A stretch of 64,000 nt of DNA from Actinernus sp. WN-2022 (GCA_030867875.1 JAOWCC010000577.1:158402344-158466343); one strand, 5' to 3'. Shown: positions 1 through 43,154, counted from the first letter of the stretch. The notes: generated by a model not told the origin, from the letters alone. Made by a program: numbers and translations.

Positions 1-660
1 CAACCCCCGCTCGAGCAGATACCGCAGCATGTCCGTCAAGACATTTCCCGCTTCTTCCCACGAAGGCGCTTCCAACCGCGCCTGCATCGTCCACACCTCG
101 TCCCGACTCCGCGTGTGTTCGGCCACGATCTCGAACGGGGGATATGTTGAGTCTACGGTGGTCGTGGAGGGTAGTTGGGGTGGGGGTGGTGGTGTCGATA
201 CCCGTACCCCACCCCACTGCAAAAGACTTTCTCCTCCTTCTCCTCCTTCTTCTTCTTCTTTTTCATTCTCATCATTCTCCTCTTTCTCAAGAGCCATCAA
301 AAAAAGAAAAGAAACCGAGCCTTGAAATACCGGCGCTCCGGCGCCCCACCCCTTCGACGCTGGCCACTGAGCAGGGCAGAGCTCTCACGCTCCGCGCTCT
401 GCCTCTACCTGCCGGCCGGGAGCCTTGAAATACCGACATTCGGGCGCCCCGCCCCTTCAGTCGACGTTGGCCGTCGAACAAGACGGAGCTCGCGCTCCGC
501 GCCTTCCGGTTTTCGCGTGTCCGGATCAAACAGCCACGCTTGCGCCCCTACCCTTGTGCGCCCTGCGTCCTGCCCGGACAACAAGCATACACATATCCTG
601 CCACGCCCCTATTTGTCCCACGGCCCCGTCCACCAACCAGAAATTATGAATAATTAAGGG
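1..660. repeat. GC-rich segment with diverged tandem pair
   Basis: This stretch is much richer in G+C than the rest of the window. It holds a pyrimidine tract (about 231-285) and two diverged tandem copies of a roughly 104-bp unit starting at 316 and 420; both begin GAGCCTTGAAATACCG and share a GGCGCCCC block. Frames open here only because of the composition and look like no known protein. It could be part of a larger repeat that extends left of the window. Nothing recognisable lies between 523 and 798. Confidence 0.45.
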
Positions 661-798
661 GAGATTGTCCGGATCGGACTTTTCTATACAGTATTACTAC
701 TCTCCTTCATAAACGCGTTTGTGCGCACGACATGCAGGTTGGGGATCTCAAAGTATGTAATTTCTGATAATAGTTGAAATTTAACAACCGCTCAGAAG

Positions 799-1170
799 GA
801 GTTGAGATTTGGTCAACAATCTCGACGAGGACGCGATAGTACAAAGGACAGGTCGTCAGCAATCTATCACGTCGAGTGGACGTTCAACCCAACATCGGTA
901 CCTCATTTTGGAGGAGTCTTTGAAGCCATGGTCAAGAAGGCAAAGAAAGTGTTAAAAGCTGAAAAGGATATGTTCGGGACTGAGCTAAATACAACCATTT
1001 GTGGAGCAGTAGGTCTTTGCATTCATGCCAAATAACTTCCTCGTGGGACACCTAGGAGGATAGTTTGCCCCAGAAGCTTTTGGAAAAGACGAAACTGTCA
1101 AGTCAATCCCAAAAAAGATGACATCTGGAGACGCTGGCAGCCTCACGACCATTGTCATGTTGTTGAAAGT
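799..1170 (+). pseudogene. Decayed BEL/Pao integrase C-terminal fragment
   Basis: The frame from about 799 gives a peptide with WTFNPTSVPHFGGVFEAMVK, the W-x-F-N-P-x-x-x-P-H-F-G-G-V motif characteristic of the end of BEL/Pao integrases. After an apparent internal deletion the next recognisable piece is in another frame (PNNFLVGHLGG, then an in-frame TAG, then FAPEAFGKDE), which is the following conserved block of the same family. There are no LTRs, protease or reverse transcriptase around it, so it is a dead fragment. It is a different and far older copy than the BEL element at 15161-20232. Confidence 0.75.
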
Positions 1171-1200
1171 AACTGTTGATCAGAGTTTGTCCAACCGTGC

Positions 1201-1604
1201 TCATAGGAATTTTGAAGTTTTGGTTAAATCTTCATGGGAAATCCAAGTGTATTCGCGCAAACCCAAATCAATCAGAAGTCGCCAGTAGTACATGACATCA
1301 TACTTGCGCGCGGACGTAAGGAAAACTTGCTCATAGGGATTTTGATGCTTTGGATAAATCTGCTCTTGATTGCATCCATGGGAAATCCAAGAGTACTCGC
1401 GCAAACCCAAATCAATCAGAAGTCGCCAGTAGTACATGACATCATGCTTGCGCGCGGACGTAAGGAAAACCAGCTCAAAGGGATTTTGATGCTTTGGATA
1501 AATCTGCTCTTGATTGCATCATTTTATGATCCATGATTGCATCCATGGGAAACCCAAGATTATTCGCGCAAACCCAAATCAATCAGAAGTAGCCAGTAGT
1601 ACAT
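1201..1604. repeat. 144-bp tandem repeat, left part
   Basis: Units begin with GGGATTTTGATGCTTTGG at 1336 and 1480 (period 144), preceded by a shorter diverged unit from 1201. Each unit carries CTTGCGCGCGGACGTAAGG and CATGGGAAA(C/T)CCAAGA boxes. The frames that cross it are repeat artefacts. The array is interrupted after 1604 by a LINE and resumes at 3084. Confidence 0.85.
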
Positions 1605-2360
1605 ACAATACAATACGAGTAGTAGAGAGGAAATTGAACATGTTCTTAAAACTTGTAGGTGCATCAGGATTAAGAAATGTGCTGAAGAGAAGTAGAAGTT
1701 TCCTACATTTAATTAGGTCGGTGATCGGAATCCACTTAAGCTGAGAGAACAGATGAACAGAGGGTTGACGGAAGTCGGCATCCAAGAGTATGCGGGCAGC
1801 GCGTTTTTGAAGGCGAAGAAGCCGCAGCATGTGGAGGTGGGAGCAGTTGCCCCAAGCAGCAGAACAATAGATGAAATGGTTATGGATGCATGAATTATAG
1901 AAGCGCAATGCACATTCATAGGTGAGGAAAGGCTTAATGCGACGGAGAAGAGACAGTCTACTGCTGATGATTGCGCAGATGTTGTCGACGTGGTGTTCCC
2001 ATAACATGAAACTGTCTAAAGTGACGCCTAGTATTTTGGCGTGGTCGACCTGCTTGATACTGTTACCGTCGACTACCACATTTAATGTAGAGCAAGGCAG
2101 CGTACGGAATTTCTGAGAGGAGGTTACAAGTAGAGTCTTGGTCTTAGATATGTTGAGTGCCATTTTGTTTTGCCTTGTCCATGAAGATACAGCTAAGGCG
2201 ACTTCATTCAATTGGGAACTGACAGTGGAGAGAGAGTGGCCAGAAGTGAGTATAGTAGTGTCGTCGGCAAACATTGTCTGATAGGTGTTAGAGGATAGCT
2301 GTAAAGGTAGGTCATTAATAAATATAAGAAAGAAAAGCGGCCCGAGGATGCTGCCTGTGG

Positions 2361-2602
2361 TACACCTACAGACACTGGAAGTGCGTCCGACAGAGTGCCC
2401 CGGAATAGGGTTCTCTGGGTACGCCCTGACAGATAGGAACAGAACCACATGATAGTCGAGGGGAACAGCCATAGACCCGGAGCTTGTAGAGTAGTGTATT
2501 GTGATCGACTAGGTCAAATGCCTTTTTCAGATCGATGAGGAGAAGTCCATTTAGGAGTTTGTTATCTATATTACTCAGTATCTTGTCCGAGAGATCAGCG
2601 AT
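2361..2602. repeat. 242-bp duplicated LINE segment, copy 1
   Basis: Almost identical to 2842-3083; I see one single-base indel (GAGGGG versus GAGGGGG). On the minus strand it encodes the ILSNIDNKLL to VSVGV section of the reverse transcriptase, here in its normal place just upstream of the GSILGPLFF motif. Confidence 0.9.
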
Positions 2603-2841
2603 GGCCAGCTCGCATGAACGGAACCTTCTAAAGCCGAACTGTGAGTCTGATAGGAGCTCGTGCTGAGCAAGAAAGTCGTAAAAAGATAAGTGTACGTGGC
2701 GCTCTAGGACTTTAGAGACCACGGCGAGGATGGATATTGGACGAAAATTGGAGCGGTCAAAGAGCGAGCCGTCTTTATACATTGGCGAGACTTTAGCAAT
2801 TTTCCACAGGTCTGGGAAAATACCAGATGAAATGCTCAGAT

Positions 2842-3083
2842 TACACCTACAGACACTGGAAGTGCGTCCGACAGAGTGCCCCGGAATAGGGTTCTCTGGG
2901 TACGCCCTGACAGATAGGAACAGAACCACATGATAGTCGAGGGGGAACAGCCATAGACCCGGAGCTTGTAGAGTAGTGTATTGTGATCGACTAGGTCAAA
3001 TGCCTTTTTCAGATCGATGAGGAGAAGTCCATTTAGGAGTTTGTTATCTATATTACTCAGTATCTTGTCCGAGAGATCAGCGA
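2842..3083. repeat. 242-bp duplicated LINE segment, copy 2
   Basis: Second copy of the segment above, placed out of order at the 5' terminus of the LINE and ending exactly at the junction with the satellite. In LINE orientation the element reads A-B-A'-C, whereas the protein order is B-A-C. Confidence 0.9.
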
Positions 3084-3420
3084 ACATGACATCATACTTG
3101 CGCGCGGACGTAAGGAAAACCTGCTCAAAGGGATTTTGATGCTTTGGATAAATCTGCTCTTGATTGCATCCATGGGAAACCCAAGAGTACTCGCGCAAAC
3201 CCAAATCAATCAGAAGTCGCCAGTAGTACATGACGTCATACTTGCGCGCGGACGTAAGGAAATCTTGCTCATAGGGATTTTGATGCTTTGGATAAATCTG
3301 CTCTTGATTGCATCCATGGGAAACCCAAGATTACTTGCACAAACCAAGATCAATCAGACGTCGCCAGTAGAACATGTGACATCATACTTGCGCGCGGATG
3401 TATGGAAAACGGTTCACGTG
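3084..3420. repeat. 144-bp tandem repeat, right part
   Basis: The satellite resumes with the same CTTGCGCGCGGACGTAAGG boxes; GGGATTTTGATGCTTTGG occurs at 3130 and 3274, again 144 bp apart. The last unit decays near 3400. Confidence 0.85.
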
Positions 3421-4654
3421 CATGCATATGTACACCTGACGTGAGCAGATTATCCAATCAGAGCACTTGATATTTACATCAAAAGCTACTTTATATAATC
3501 AATCCGTTATAACGCGCTGATTAGTGTAAAACCGTTTTTTTTAACTCTATAAGAAAAATTGCGGCGCTCTTGGGCTAGTTGGTATAATTAACGTTTTACA
3601 ATTGTTGAGCGTTTATGAGCGTGTTTTGAGTTATTCTATAAAGGAAATACAAACAATTTTGTGTCTTTCCAAACACTCGCTCTTTGGGCTCGCTCCTCGT
3701 TCTCCCAAAACTCCACTCGTGTTTCTATAACTCTATGGAAACAGAAAATGTTTTCTATGTTTTAAAGGGTCCATTTTTTTTATATGCTGCATTCATGTGA
3801 AGAAAATTTCCTTGCATGCAATAGCTGATATCACATTGAAACCATCATTCTTGCATGACACCAACACCCTCTTAAACAAGCACAACTAATTTAGATACAG
3901 TTTGAATAGTGCTTCATTACATCGAAAGTGATGCGTTCGGGTCCATACCGCTGAAACTGCTATTCGTAGGCTCAGCTGTAATAGCTATTACTCGGGCTCT
4001 GTTTTATCAACGTCGCAAGCGGGAAATTGCAGAAAGATAATTTATTTACCTTTTATGAAATAAACCCGGTTCTCTTGCTCGAGCTGCTTTTATATAGAGG
4101 TTATTGGTCTGACACGCGCGGCAAAACGTTAGTCGCATGTGTTTTTGAAAGTTTTGAACAAATTGTAAATTGGGCTCCCTGTGGCGCACGCTCCTTACGT
4201 CACGTCGCTAAGTGACGTCAATCTGTTGTCGTCAGTCATGAACAGTTTGTTTTCTTGTCTTGTCGTAAAGACAGTTGCAAAATCTTTATTGCAGTTTTCA
4301 AAGGGCCTTTTTCCGCAGTAAACAATCCAGAAAAAAACATCCCATTGAGTCAGTTCTGTTTGTGAATAGCATGCGCTTTTGATGAGCCGATCGCGCAGGC
4401 GTCTTCCCAGTTTCCCGCCGAAATTCAGACAACAGAAGCAATCACCTGTTTCTAATTTTTGTTACGAATGTGCAATGTTTCGCAACTACTTATAAGCTAA
4501 ACCTAAGACTTTAACAGGTTGACGTTTTCTTAATTTGTAATTCACTGTAAGTTTATAAAATTATTTACTAAACAAGTTTAAGCCCTCGGAAATTTGTACT
4601 CCAAACCAGAGCCTTCGCTCTTCGGCTAGCGGAGCACGTGTTGCCGCGGTGTGG
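3421..4654. other. Non-coding, AT-rich stretch
   Basis: No gene is recognisable. It contains a CCAATCAGAGCAC motif near 3452 that recurs in other repeats of the window, and a GGGCTCCCTGTGGCGCACGC box near 4171 resembling the terminus of the element at 6481. The one frame over 60 codons (4027-4215) matches nothing I know. Confidence 0.5.
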
Positions 4655-5138
4655 AAAGGTGATGTTACACGAGACGATTTTTAACGACGATTTTTCGCGA
4701 CGATTTTTAATGCGTTACACGAGACAACTTTTAGCGCAACATTGTTGCGGCAACGAGTATGTTACACAGGACGATTTTTAGCGCAACATCTAGCTAGCAC
4801 CTAGGCTCCTACTCCGACACCCTCGTTTAGAAACATGGCTGACGAGTGAAGTCTTTGTTTGAAGACGTAGCCTCGTTTCCGTGGGCGTAGCGAACAGGTT
4901 TCTGGGACGACGTTGCGCGAAAAGTCAACGGCGAGGGTGTTACACGAAGCAACACCAACAAAATTCGGGCAACAATGTTGCAGGTTTTTGAAGGTAATTC
5001 AAAGCTTGCAACATGTTGCCGCAACGAAGATTGCGTTAAAAATCGTCCAGCGCGCCATGTTACACTAAGTTGACTTTTCGCGCAACAATGTTGCACGAAA
5101 AATCGTCGTTAAAAATCGTCTCGTGTAACATCACCTTT
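4655..5138. mobile_element. MITE with ~45-bp terminal inverted repeats
   Basis: The ends are inverted copies: AAAGGTGATGTTACACGAGA at the left and its complement TCTCGTGTAACATCACCTTT at the right, continuing inward through ACGATTTTTAACGACGATTT. The core re-uses the same words (GTTACAC, CGATTTTTAGCGCAAC, CAACAATGTTGC) several times in both orientations. There is no transposase frame. A target duplication is not obvious. This is a non-autonomous DNA element of unknown superfamily. Confidence 0.8.
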
Positions 5139-5406
5139 AGTCTGATAACCAGCTACTACGGCACGAATTAGACGGAAAACGTTTAAAGTATCAAGGGTCT
5201 CAACTGTGGAACCACTTAGAAAACGAGTTGAAATCAAACACTTCTCTAACTTCTTCTAAAACTGAGCTCATTTGGCAAAGCCAAGTAACACTGTAACTCA
5301 CTTGGGATCAGTGATGTAACATCGGTATTAATTTTCTGGATATAACGACGGAGTTTCTTAATTTCGATTATACATACGTGTTTGTGCGTAAAGGTGTGCA
5401 TGTATT

Positions 5407-5409
<3 letters not shown>

Positions 5410-5445
<36 letters not shown>

Positions 5446-5511
5446 CATCCACATCTGTCCAATTCGCTAGGTTGAACAAACATGGAATCATGATACAATG
5501 CGCCATCTCGG

Positions 5512-5545
<34 letters not shown>
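5410..5545. repeat. Two (AT)n microsatellites
   Basis: Runs of alternating A and T at about 5410-5440 and 5513-5543, separated by about 70 bp of unique sequence. The frames over them (IYIYIY peptides) are artefacts. Confidence 0.95.
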
Positions 5546-5547
<2 letters not shown>

Positions 5548-5562
5548 ATTTGTATGTAATAG

Positions 5563-5822
5563 ATACAAAATGAGTGGCCGTGCTTTATCCGATTTACAAA
5601 CTCGAGCTGAGAGATGGTAAATCCCATAAAGCACGGACACGAATTCTGTATCTGACTTATCTAGATGTAGAGTATTTTCAGTAATTTTGGCGATACGACT
5701 TATTTTGGTCGAGAAAATCGAAGCAAATGTTTATGTAAATCAGGACGAAATCTGTATCATATTTACAGATCACTTATTGCTCAGTGATTTCCTTTGTTTT
5801 TCCTTCATGAATTATTAAAGAG
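5563..5822 (+). repeat. Dispersed repeat copy 1 (partner at 28686)
   Basis: Direct-orientation relative of 28686-28923. Shared landmarks in order are ATAGATACA(A/G)AATGAGT, CCGTGCTTTAT, AGCACGGACACGAATTCTG, TTTTGGCGATACGAC, GAGAAAATCGAAGCAAA, CAGGACGAAATCTGTATCA and CCTTCATGAATTATT. The first 70 bp can fold, with GTGCTTTAT against ATAAAGCAC. It is non-coding. Confidence 0.8.
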
Positions 5823-6008
5823 TCTGTATGTTAATTAAGTGGCATGTATGTCCGCATGTATTTTGCTTGTAGTTTGTGTATACGACTCCGTGTAAATTCA
5901 CGTATCTTATACCATCTAATATTTCACACATCTTGTAGAAATCAATCAATTTATTACTAATTTCTTAATGAGTTCAGACACGAGTACCATGAACAGCTAT
6001 GCTGACAT

Positions 6009-6147
6009 GGGCGTAGCTGCCTTTAAGCCAGTAAGCCCGGGCTTACAAACTTTCTGGACATGTCTATTATCCGAACATTTTCCCTGTTGAACTAGTTGAA
6101 CGAAGTTTGGAACGGGCTTACAAACCAAAAATGGCTAGCTACGCCCC
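6009..6147. mobile_element. Short MITE (GGGCGTAGCT termini)
   Basis: About 140 bp bounded by GGGCGTAGCTGCC and GGCTAGCTACGCCCC, with two inner CGGGCTTACAAAC copies in direct orientation. It is too small to encode anything. Confidence 0.6.
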
Positions 6148-6480
6148 TGGCTGACATACCACTTCTCCTCAGCGACCACTTTGTAAATTACCGTTTGATT
6201 TATTAAACATCTCGTAGGCAACCACATCTTCTAACGACTGCAACCACCTTTTAAGATTCGAGATTGTGTTACTGTTGTTTACCTCGGGTAAGCGACTATC
6301 CACACAGCCGGATCAATTAAATATTACCCTTGGCACTGCATCAGTTATGTGATAACATTACAATACCTATAATAACTGAAATTTAAACAAGACAAATACA
6401 ATTTCCTGTAATCGATGTACTTGACAAATATAAGTAAGGGCTGTGGCACTTCATTTTCATGCTCACATTAATAAATATGT

Positions 6481-6900
6481 GGGCTTCCTGTGGTCACTTC
6501 TCTCGTAAATCACCAAAATGGTGCTCAGTAACGAAAGGTTCAACTGGAACGCGATCATCAAACATCAAAATGTTTCCTTTTCATCCACTTCAGATGCCCT
6601 ATTGGTCGCCTATGATCGCATTGCTGTCCTATTTCTTCAGTGCACTAGCCCATGGAATCACGGGAAACCTTAGCTTGCTCGCGGAAAACCCAAATGCACT
6701 CAATCAAAAGCCTCGTGAACTTCGCGCCGAACAATACGCACACCTGGACTATGACATCTATGAGCAGGCTATCCAATCGGACAACTTCGGTCATGAGCAT
6801 TTCCCGATACCCGACTGGCCAATTTAAGTTTAACACACTCCGGAAACTCTCGAAGGGATTACGATGTTTTACGATGTTTTTATGCGACCACAGGAAACCC
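6481..6900. mobile_element. Non-autonomous element with 17-bp TIRs
   Basis: The left end GGGCTTCCTGTGGTCAC and right end GCGACCACAGGAAACCC are inverted repeats with two mismatches. The interior frame (to 6827) has no transposase similarity that I recognise. Related single boxes lie near 4171, 9842 and 13596, so this may be a family. Confidence 0.6.
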
Positions 6901-7861
6901 AAGCGGGAAGCCCAAATTAGCCTAACGAAGTTCCCGAGGCAAGAAACAGCCACGTGCTGATATATTACTTCAACAACCAATGAATTGCGCTCGTGATCCC
7001 ACGGGAAAGGCTTACTGGATGGCAAACAAACTTCAAAACGCTGTTTTTGGTAATATGCGGCAGACTTCACCGTTTGCAACCCGAAATGTTATTGGTTACC
7101 CAAACAATAGCCTACCCCTAAAACAATAAATACAACCCCTAACCCTAAAACAATGGGATTCTTTATCAATGAAGTCCAATAGGATACGACGTACAGAACA
7201 GTGAAGTCTAACCGGGGGTTAGCACTACCGATCTTGTACAAGTGCCTTTGAATAAATCAAGTCAGATTTGGTTGCCATCTAGTACAACTATGTGATTGCA
7301 CTCCTGCAATGGGCCCACTACGAGTACAACTTCTTAGAAAACAGGTACTTCAGTGTAAAGAAAGTCTTATCGATTGTTATAGACAATCATTTTAATTCAG
7401 GTCTCCGACTCAGATTTTCGTTTTCATTATTTTGGACTTAACTTTACCGATACTTTCTTTGCCAGAGCGTTAAAGAAGGGTTTCCGACAAAATCGCAAGC
7501 ATTTTGGGTCTTTTTCGAAGGAGGGGAGATCGTACGTGGCAACATCAGCATGCGTTTTCAATATTGATCAATTTATGTCGTCTCATATAATATCTTTTTG
7601 CTAACAATGTTTATAATTTTTTTATAAATCTTTTTGTTACTGGTGTAAAAATTAAATATTTGAAAAATAACAAATACATGTATTTTATTTAAGACTTTTA
7701 AACGAACTGTAAATTTTGGACTTAGGGCAAATGAAATTACTACTCAGCTTCCAAAATAAATAATATTGAAGATAAAATACGGTACCTTAGATTGTATCTT
7801 TGGTCAATATATGATCAGTTATTCTGCAAGAGGGTTAATCCAAATGCACCCCAATACATTA
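6901..7861. other. Non-coding stretch
   Basis: No gene is seen. The segment 7110-7165 (CCCTAACCCTAAAACAATGG, then ATTCTTT) matches the start of the repeat near 27040. The remainder is AT-rich. Confidence 0.45.
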
Positions 7862-8386
7862 CAGTGCCCGACTCCCGTTAACTCGAACTTTTCGCTAATT
7901 CGAACTAAAGGCAGTTTACTTAGATTTGCTTCACTCTATTACAATAATTTACCCCCGTCTAACTCGAACAATTTCCAACTGATCAAACCTCATTACCTTG
8001 AACGCATTACTTTGACGAATTTTTCAACTTTTAACTAGTTACTTTTCTTGACAAATCATGCACCTCTCTCTAAATATCTACAGAAGACTCGTCCTGTTTT
8101 CAGAAGTACTGTAGTTCAGTGCACTTGTATGCAGATAAGAAACAATGGGCTTTTGTCACACGCGGCCATGTTGGCTTGAAACAATAGATTTCCCACGTGT
8201 AGCCTCGTACTGAGCAGTTTCAGAACAAGTTCACGCGTGAAAATATGTTTTTATATTCCTGGAATTAAACATGGCCGCCGTGTGAATAAGGTCCATGCTC
8301 AGATATGAAGTATAAATGCACATAATTAACTTGTAAGATATTTTATTTCCCCTGGGAGTTCTAGTTAACGAGACCCTAGTCCACTG
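7862..8386. mobile_element. Diverged Tigger/pogo-like MITE
   Basis: The left end CAGTGCCCGACTCCCGTTAA and right end GTTAACGAGACCCTAGTCCACTG are diverged inverted repeats of the CAGT...ACTCCCGnTAACTCGAAC type, flanked by TA on both sides (7860-7861 and 8387-8388), as expected for Tc1/mariner-superfamily Tigger elements. Another element is nested at about 8156-8285. The right end is only 49 bp beyond the TMEM245 stop codon, so it probably forms part of that gene's 3' UTR. A possible AATAAA on the minus strand (near 8347-8342) lies inside it. Confidence 0.65.
8156..8285. mobile_element. Nested MITE (TCACACGCGGCCATGTT ends)
   Basis: The ends TCACACGCGGCCATGTT and AACATGGCCGCCGTGTGA form imperfect TIRs. 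The inner phrase GAGCAGTTTCAGAACAAGTT is shared with 24240-24325 (GAGCAGTTTCAGAACGAGTT followed by CGTGGCCGAGACGTGAG), which is a second, truncated copy. Confidence 0.65.
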
Positions 8387-8434
8387 TATGTATTGTTAGG
8401 TTCACTCCCTAAAGGAATTCTTATGTGTATGGAG

Positions 8435-41580
<33,146 letters not shown>

Positions 41581-41948
41581 AATTACTTTAAAGTTGTCAC
41601 TGAATCACACCAAGTCACGATCTTGTCGATCTCACCATGTTGTTTTTTAAAGGAATACTGCTGACTATAAATGCAGCATGTTCAATTTTTTCAGAGAATG
41701 AGAGGGGGAGGGGAGGAAAGAAAATGTTAAATACTTTTCTGTTGAGCAGGAAGCATAGTAGGGGAAAAAAATTCGATCAGGGGGCATTTATTTCAAATCC
41801 AGGCTTCTACGGTAAGTAAAAAGAGATTTATAAATACTGGCATTTATAAGGATATTAATTGTCCACACCTCCCTCCCCGGACAGCAAATTTTCAGCCATT
41901 TGCACGATGATGTCAGCGGTCAGCGTTATTTTAGGCTTGGCTTTCAAA
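41581..41948. promoter_or_regulatory. Shared intergenic promoter region TMEM245 / FNTB
   Basis: 368 bp separate the two divergent start codons. No TATA box can be placed with confidence. An open frame with a good start context (CACCATGTT at 41637) and a GTAAGT donor lies inside, so transcription of FNTB may start close to TMEM245. Its function as a bidirectional promoter is inferred from the arrangement only. Confidence 0.5.
41637..41811 (+). CDS. Possible alternative first exon of FNTB
   Basis: ATG at 41637 (CACCATG) opens 58 codons plus one base, ending at TTCTACG|GTAAGT. An acceptor at 41894-41895 (AAATTTTCAG) would join it exactly in frame with FNTB upstream of its ATGs, defining an 84-bp intron. 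The peptide (MLFFKGILLTINAACSIFSE...) resembles no farnesyltransferase N terminus I know. It could equally be untranslated leader. Confidence 0.3.
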
Positions 41949-43154
41949 ATGGCTCTTCACTCAAACAAGTCGATCGACGATTTACGGCTCAAAGACGATG
42001 GAGTTTCAACGGTGACATCCGAAGAACAGCAAAGTGTGGAAGGTAAAATCTCCATGAACTACTCTTCGTACCTCACAGTAATGGATTTGGACCCTGATAT
42101 ACCGCTTTATCGACAAAAGCACCGGAATTATCTCCGTCGCGGACTGCAGTACCTCTCGGATTCTTATGAATGTTTGGATGCGAGCCGGCCATGGCTTTGC
42201 TACTGGATTCTGCACTCACTTGAGCTTCTAGAAGAACATGTGCCTCCCCAGATTAGTTCTAATGTGGCAGATTTTCTCAGACGTTGTCAAAGTCCCGAGG
42301 GAGGATTTGGCGGCGGACCCGGCCAAACGCCTCATTTAGCTCCAACTTATGCAGCTGTGAGCGCGCTAAGCATCTTGGGAACGAAGGAGGCATTTGATGT
42401 AATAAATCGGCCAGGGTTACATAATTTTCTAATGAGATGTAGAAGCCCCAAGGGATCATTTCGTATGCATGTGGATGGAGAAGTTGATATCAGGGGTGCA
42501 TACTGCGCAGCTGTATCAGCTTGTATAACAAATGTCATGACTCCAGAATTGTTTGAAGGGACTGCGGAGTGGCTGAAACAGTGTCAAACATATGAAGGAG
42601 GTTTCTCTGGAGAGCCTGGACTAGAGGCTCATGGTGGATACAGTTTTTGTGGATATGCCACCCTCATTATTTTAGGAAAAGAAGACATAATAAACACTAA
42701 ACTGCTTTTAAGATGGGCCACAAGCCGACAAATGAGATTAGAAGGAGGATTTCAAGGCAGAACTAATAAACTTGTTGATGGCTGTTACTCATTCTGGCTG
42801 GGTGGTTTGTTCCCACTTCTACAAAATGTCTTGGAGACCCAAATTGACAGTGCTATTAGTAACAAGAAGTGGATGTTTGATCATGTTGCCCTGCAAGATT
42901 ATGTATTGGTCCAGTGTCAGTATCCAGCGGGAGGGCTGATTGACAAGCCTGGTAAATCAAGAGACTTCTATCATACCTGTTACTGTCTTAGTGGACTTTC
43001 TGTTGCCCAGCATTTCATGCTTAAGCAAAATGTCAAAGTTAATGCAGTTGGAGGAGAGCACAATATATTGAAGCCTGTCCATCCCTTGTATAACATAGGT
43101 ATCAACAGTGCAATGGATGCATTAAGGCATTTTAAGACTCTTCCAAAACCTTAA
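41949..43154 (+). CDS. FNTB: Protein farnesyltransferase beta subunit
   Basis: With the alpha subunit this protein transfers a farnesyl group from farnesyl diphosphate to the CaaX cysteine of proteins such as Ras and lamins, in the cytosol. The frame has the prenyltransferase alpha-alpha barrel repeats, each with a GG-F or GGF motif (CQSPEGGFGGGPGQTPHLAP, CQTYEGGFSGEPG, EGGFQGRTNKLVDGCYSFW, CPAGGLIDKPGKSRDFYHT-like end). Numbered from the ATG at 41949, the zinc ligands are Asp277, Cys279 and His342; the 63-residue gap from Cys to His equals that of the mammalian enzyme. Length is 401 residues against about 437 in mammals, with a shorter C terminus. ATG 41949 has the best context (AAAATGG); ATG 41907 in the same frame would add 14 residues, and the frame is open back to 41859. 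The domain is not interrupted by introns, which is unusual for this gene. Confidence 0.95.
   Translation: MALHSNKSIDDLRLKDDGVSTVTSEEQQSVEGKISMNYSSYLTVMDLDPDIPLYRQKHRNYLRRGLQYLSDSYECLDASRPWLCYWILHSLELLEEHVPPQISSNVADFLRRCQSPEGGFGGGPGQTPHLAPTYAAVSALSILGTKEAFDVINRPGLHNFLMRCRSPKGSFRMHVDGEVDIRGAYCAAVSACITNVMTPELFEGTAEWLKQCQTYEGGFSGEPGLEAHGGYSFCGYATLIILGKEDIINTKLLLRWATSRQMRLEGGFQGRTNKLVDGCYSFWLGGLFPLLQNVLETQIDSAISNKKWMFDHVALQDYVLVQCQYPAGGLIDKPGKSRDFYHTCYCLSGLSVAQHFMLKQNVKVNAVGGEHNILKPVHPLYNIGINSAMDALRHFKTLPKP

Larger units (their letters stand above)
1605..3083 (-). pseudogene. 5'-truncated, rearranged LINE (CR1/Jockey-type reverse transcriptase)
   Basis: On the minus strand the sequence encodes parts of an APE-type non-LTR reverse transcriptase: NFRPISILAVVSKVLERHVH and LIDLKKAFDLVDHNTLL upstream, then GSILGPLFFLIFINDL, the catalytic FADDTTIL, a thumb region and the C-terminal QKRAARILLD block. 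A single-base deletion shifts the frame at the PQG-S-I-L-G motif, so it cannot encode a working protein. The 3' end is a short ATTGT-like simple repeat, usual for CR1/L2 types. It sits inside a 144-bp satellite unit with ACAT on both sides (1601-1604 and 3084-3087), a likely short target duplication. Endonuclease and ORF1 are absent. A 242-bp stretch is present twice. Confidence 0.85.

Noticed and set aside
175..657. 160-codon frame in the GC-rich left end
   Set aside because: It follows pyrimidine tracts and a tandem pair; low-complexity composition and no family motif.
5246..5627. Frames giving IYIYIYIY peptides
   Set aside because: Translation of (AT)n microsatellites.
6459..6827. 122-codon frame in the TIR element at 6481
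   Set aside because: It starts outside the element, has no transposase motif, and no second copy supports it.
41859..41906. FNTB start at 41859
   Set aside because: That codon is TTG; the first ATGs in frame are 41907 and 41949, and 41949 has the better context.
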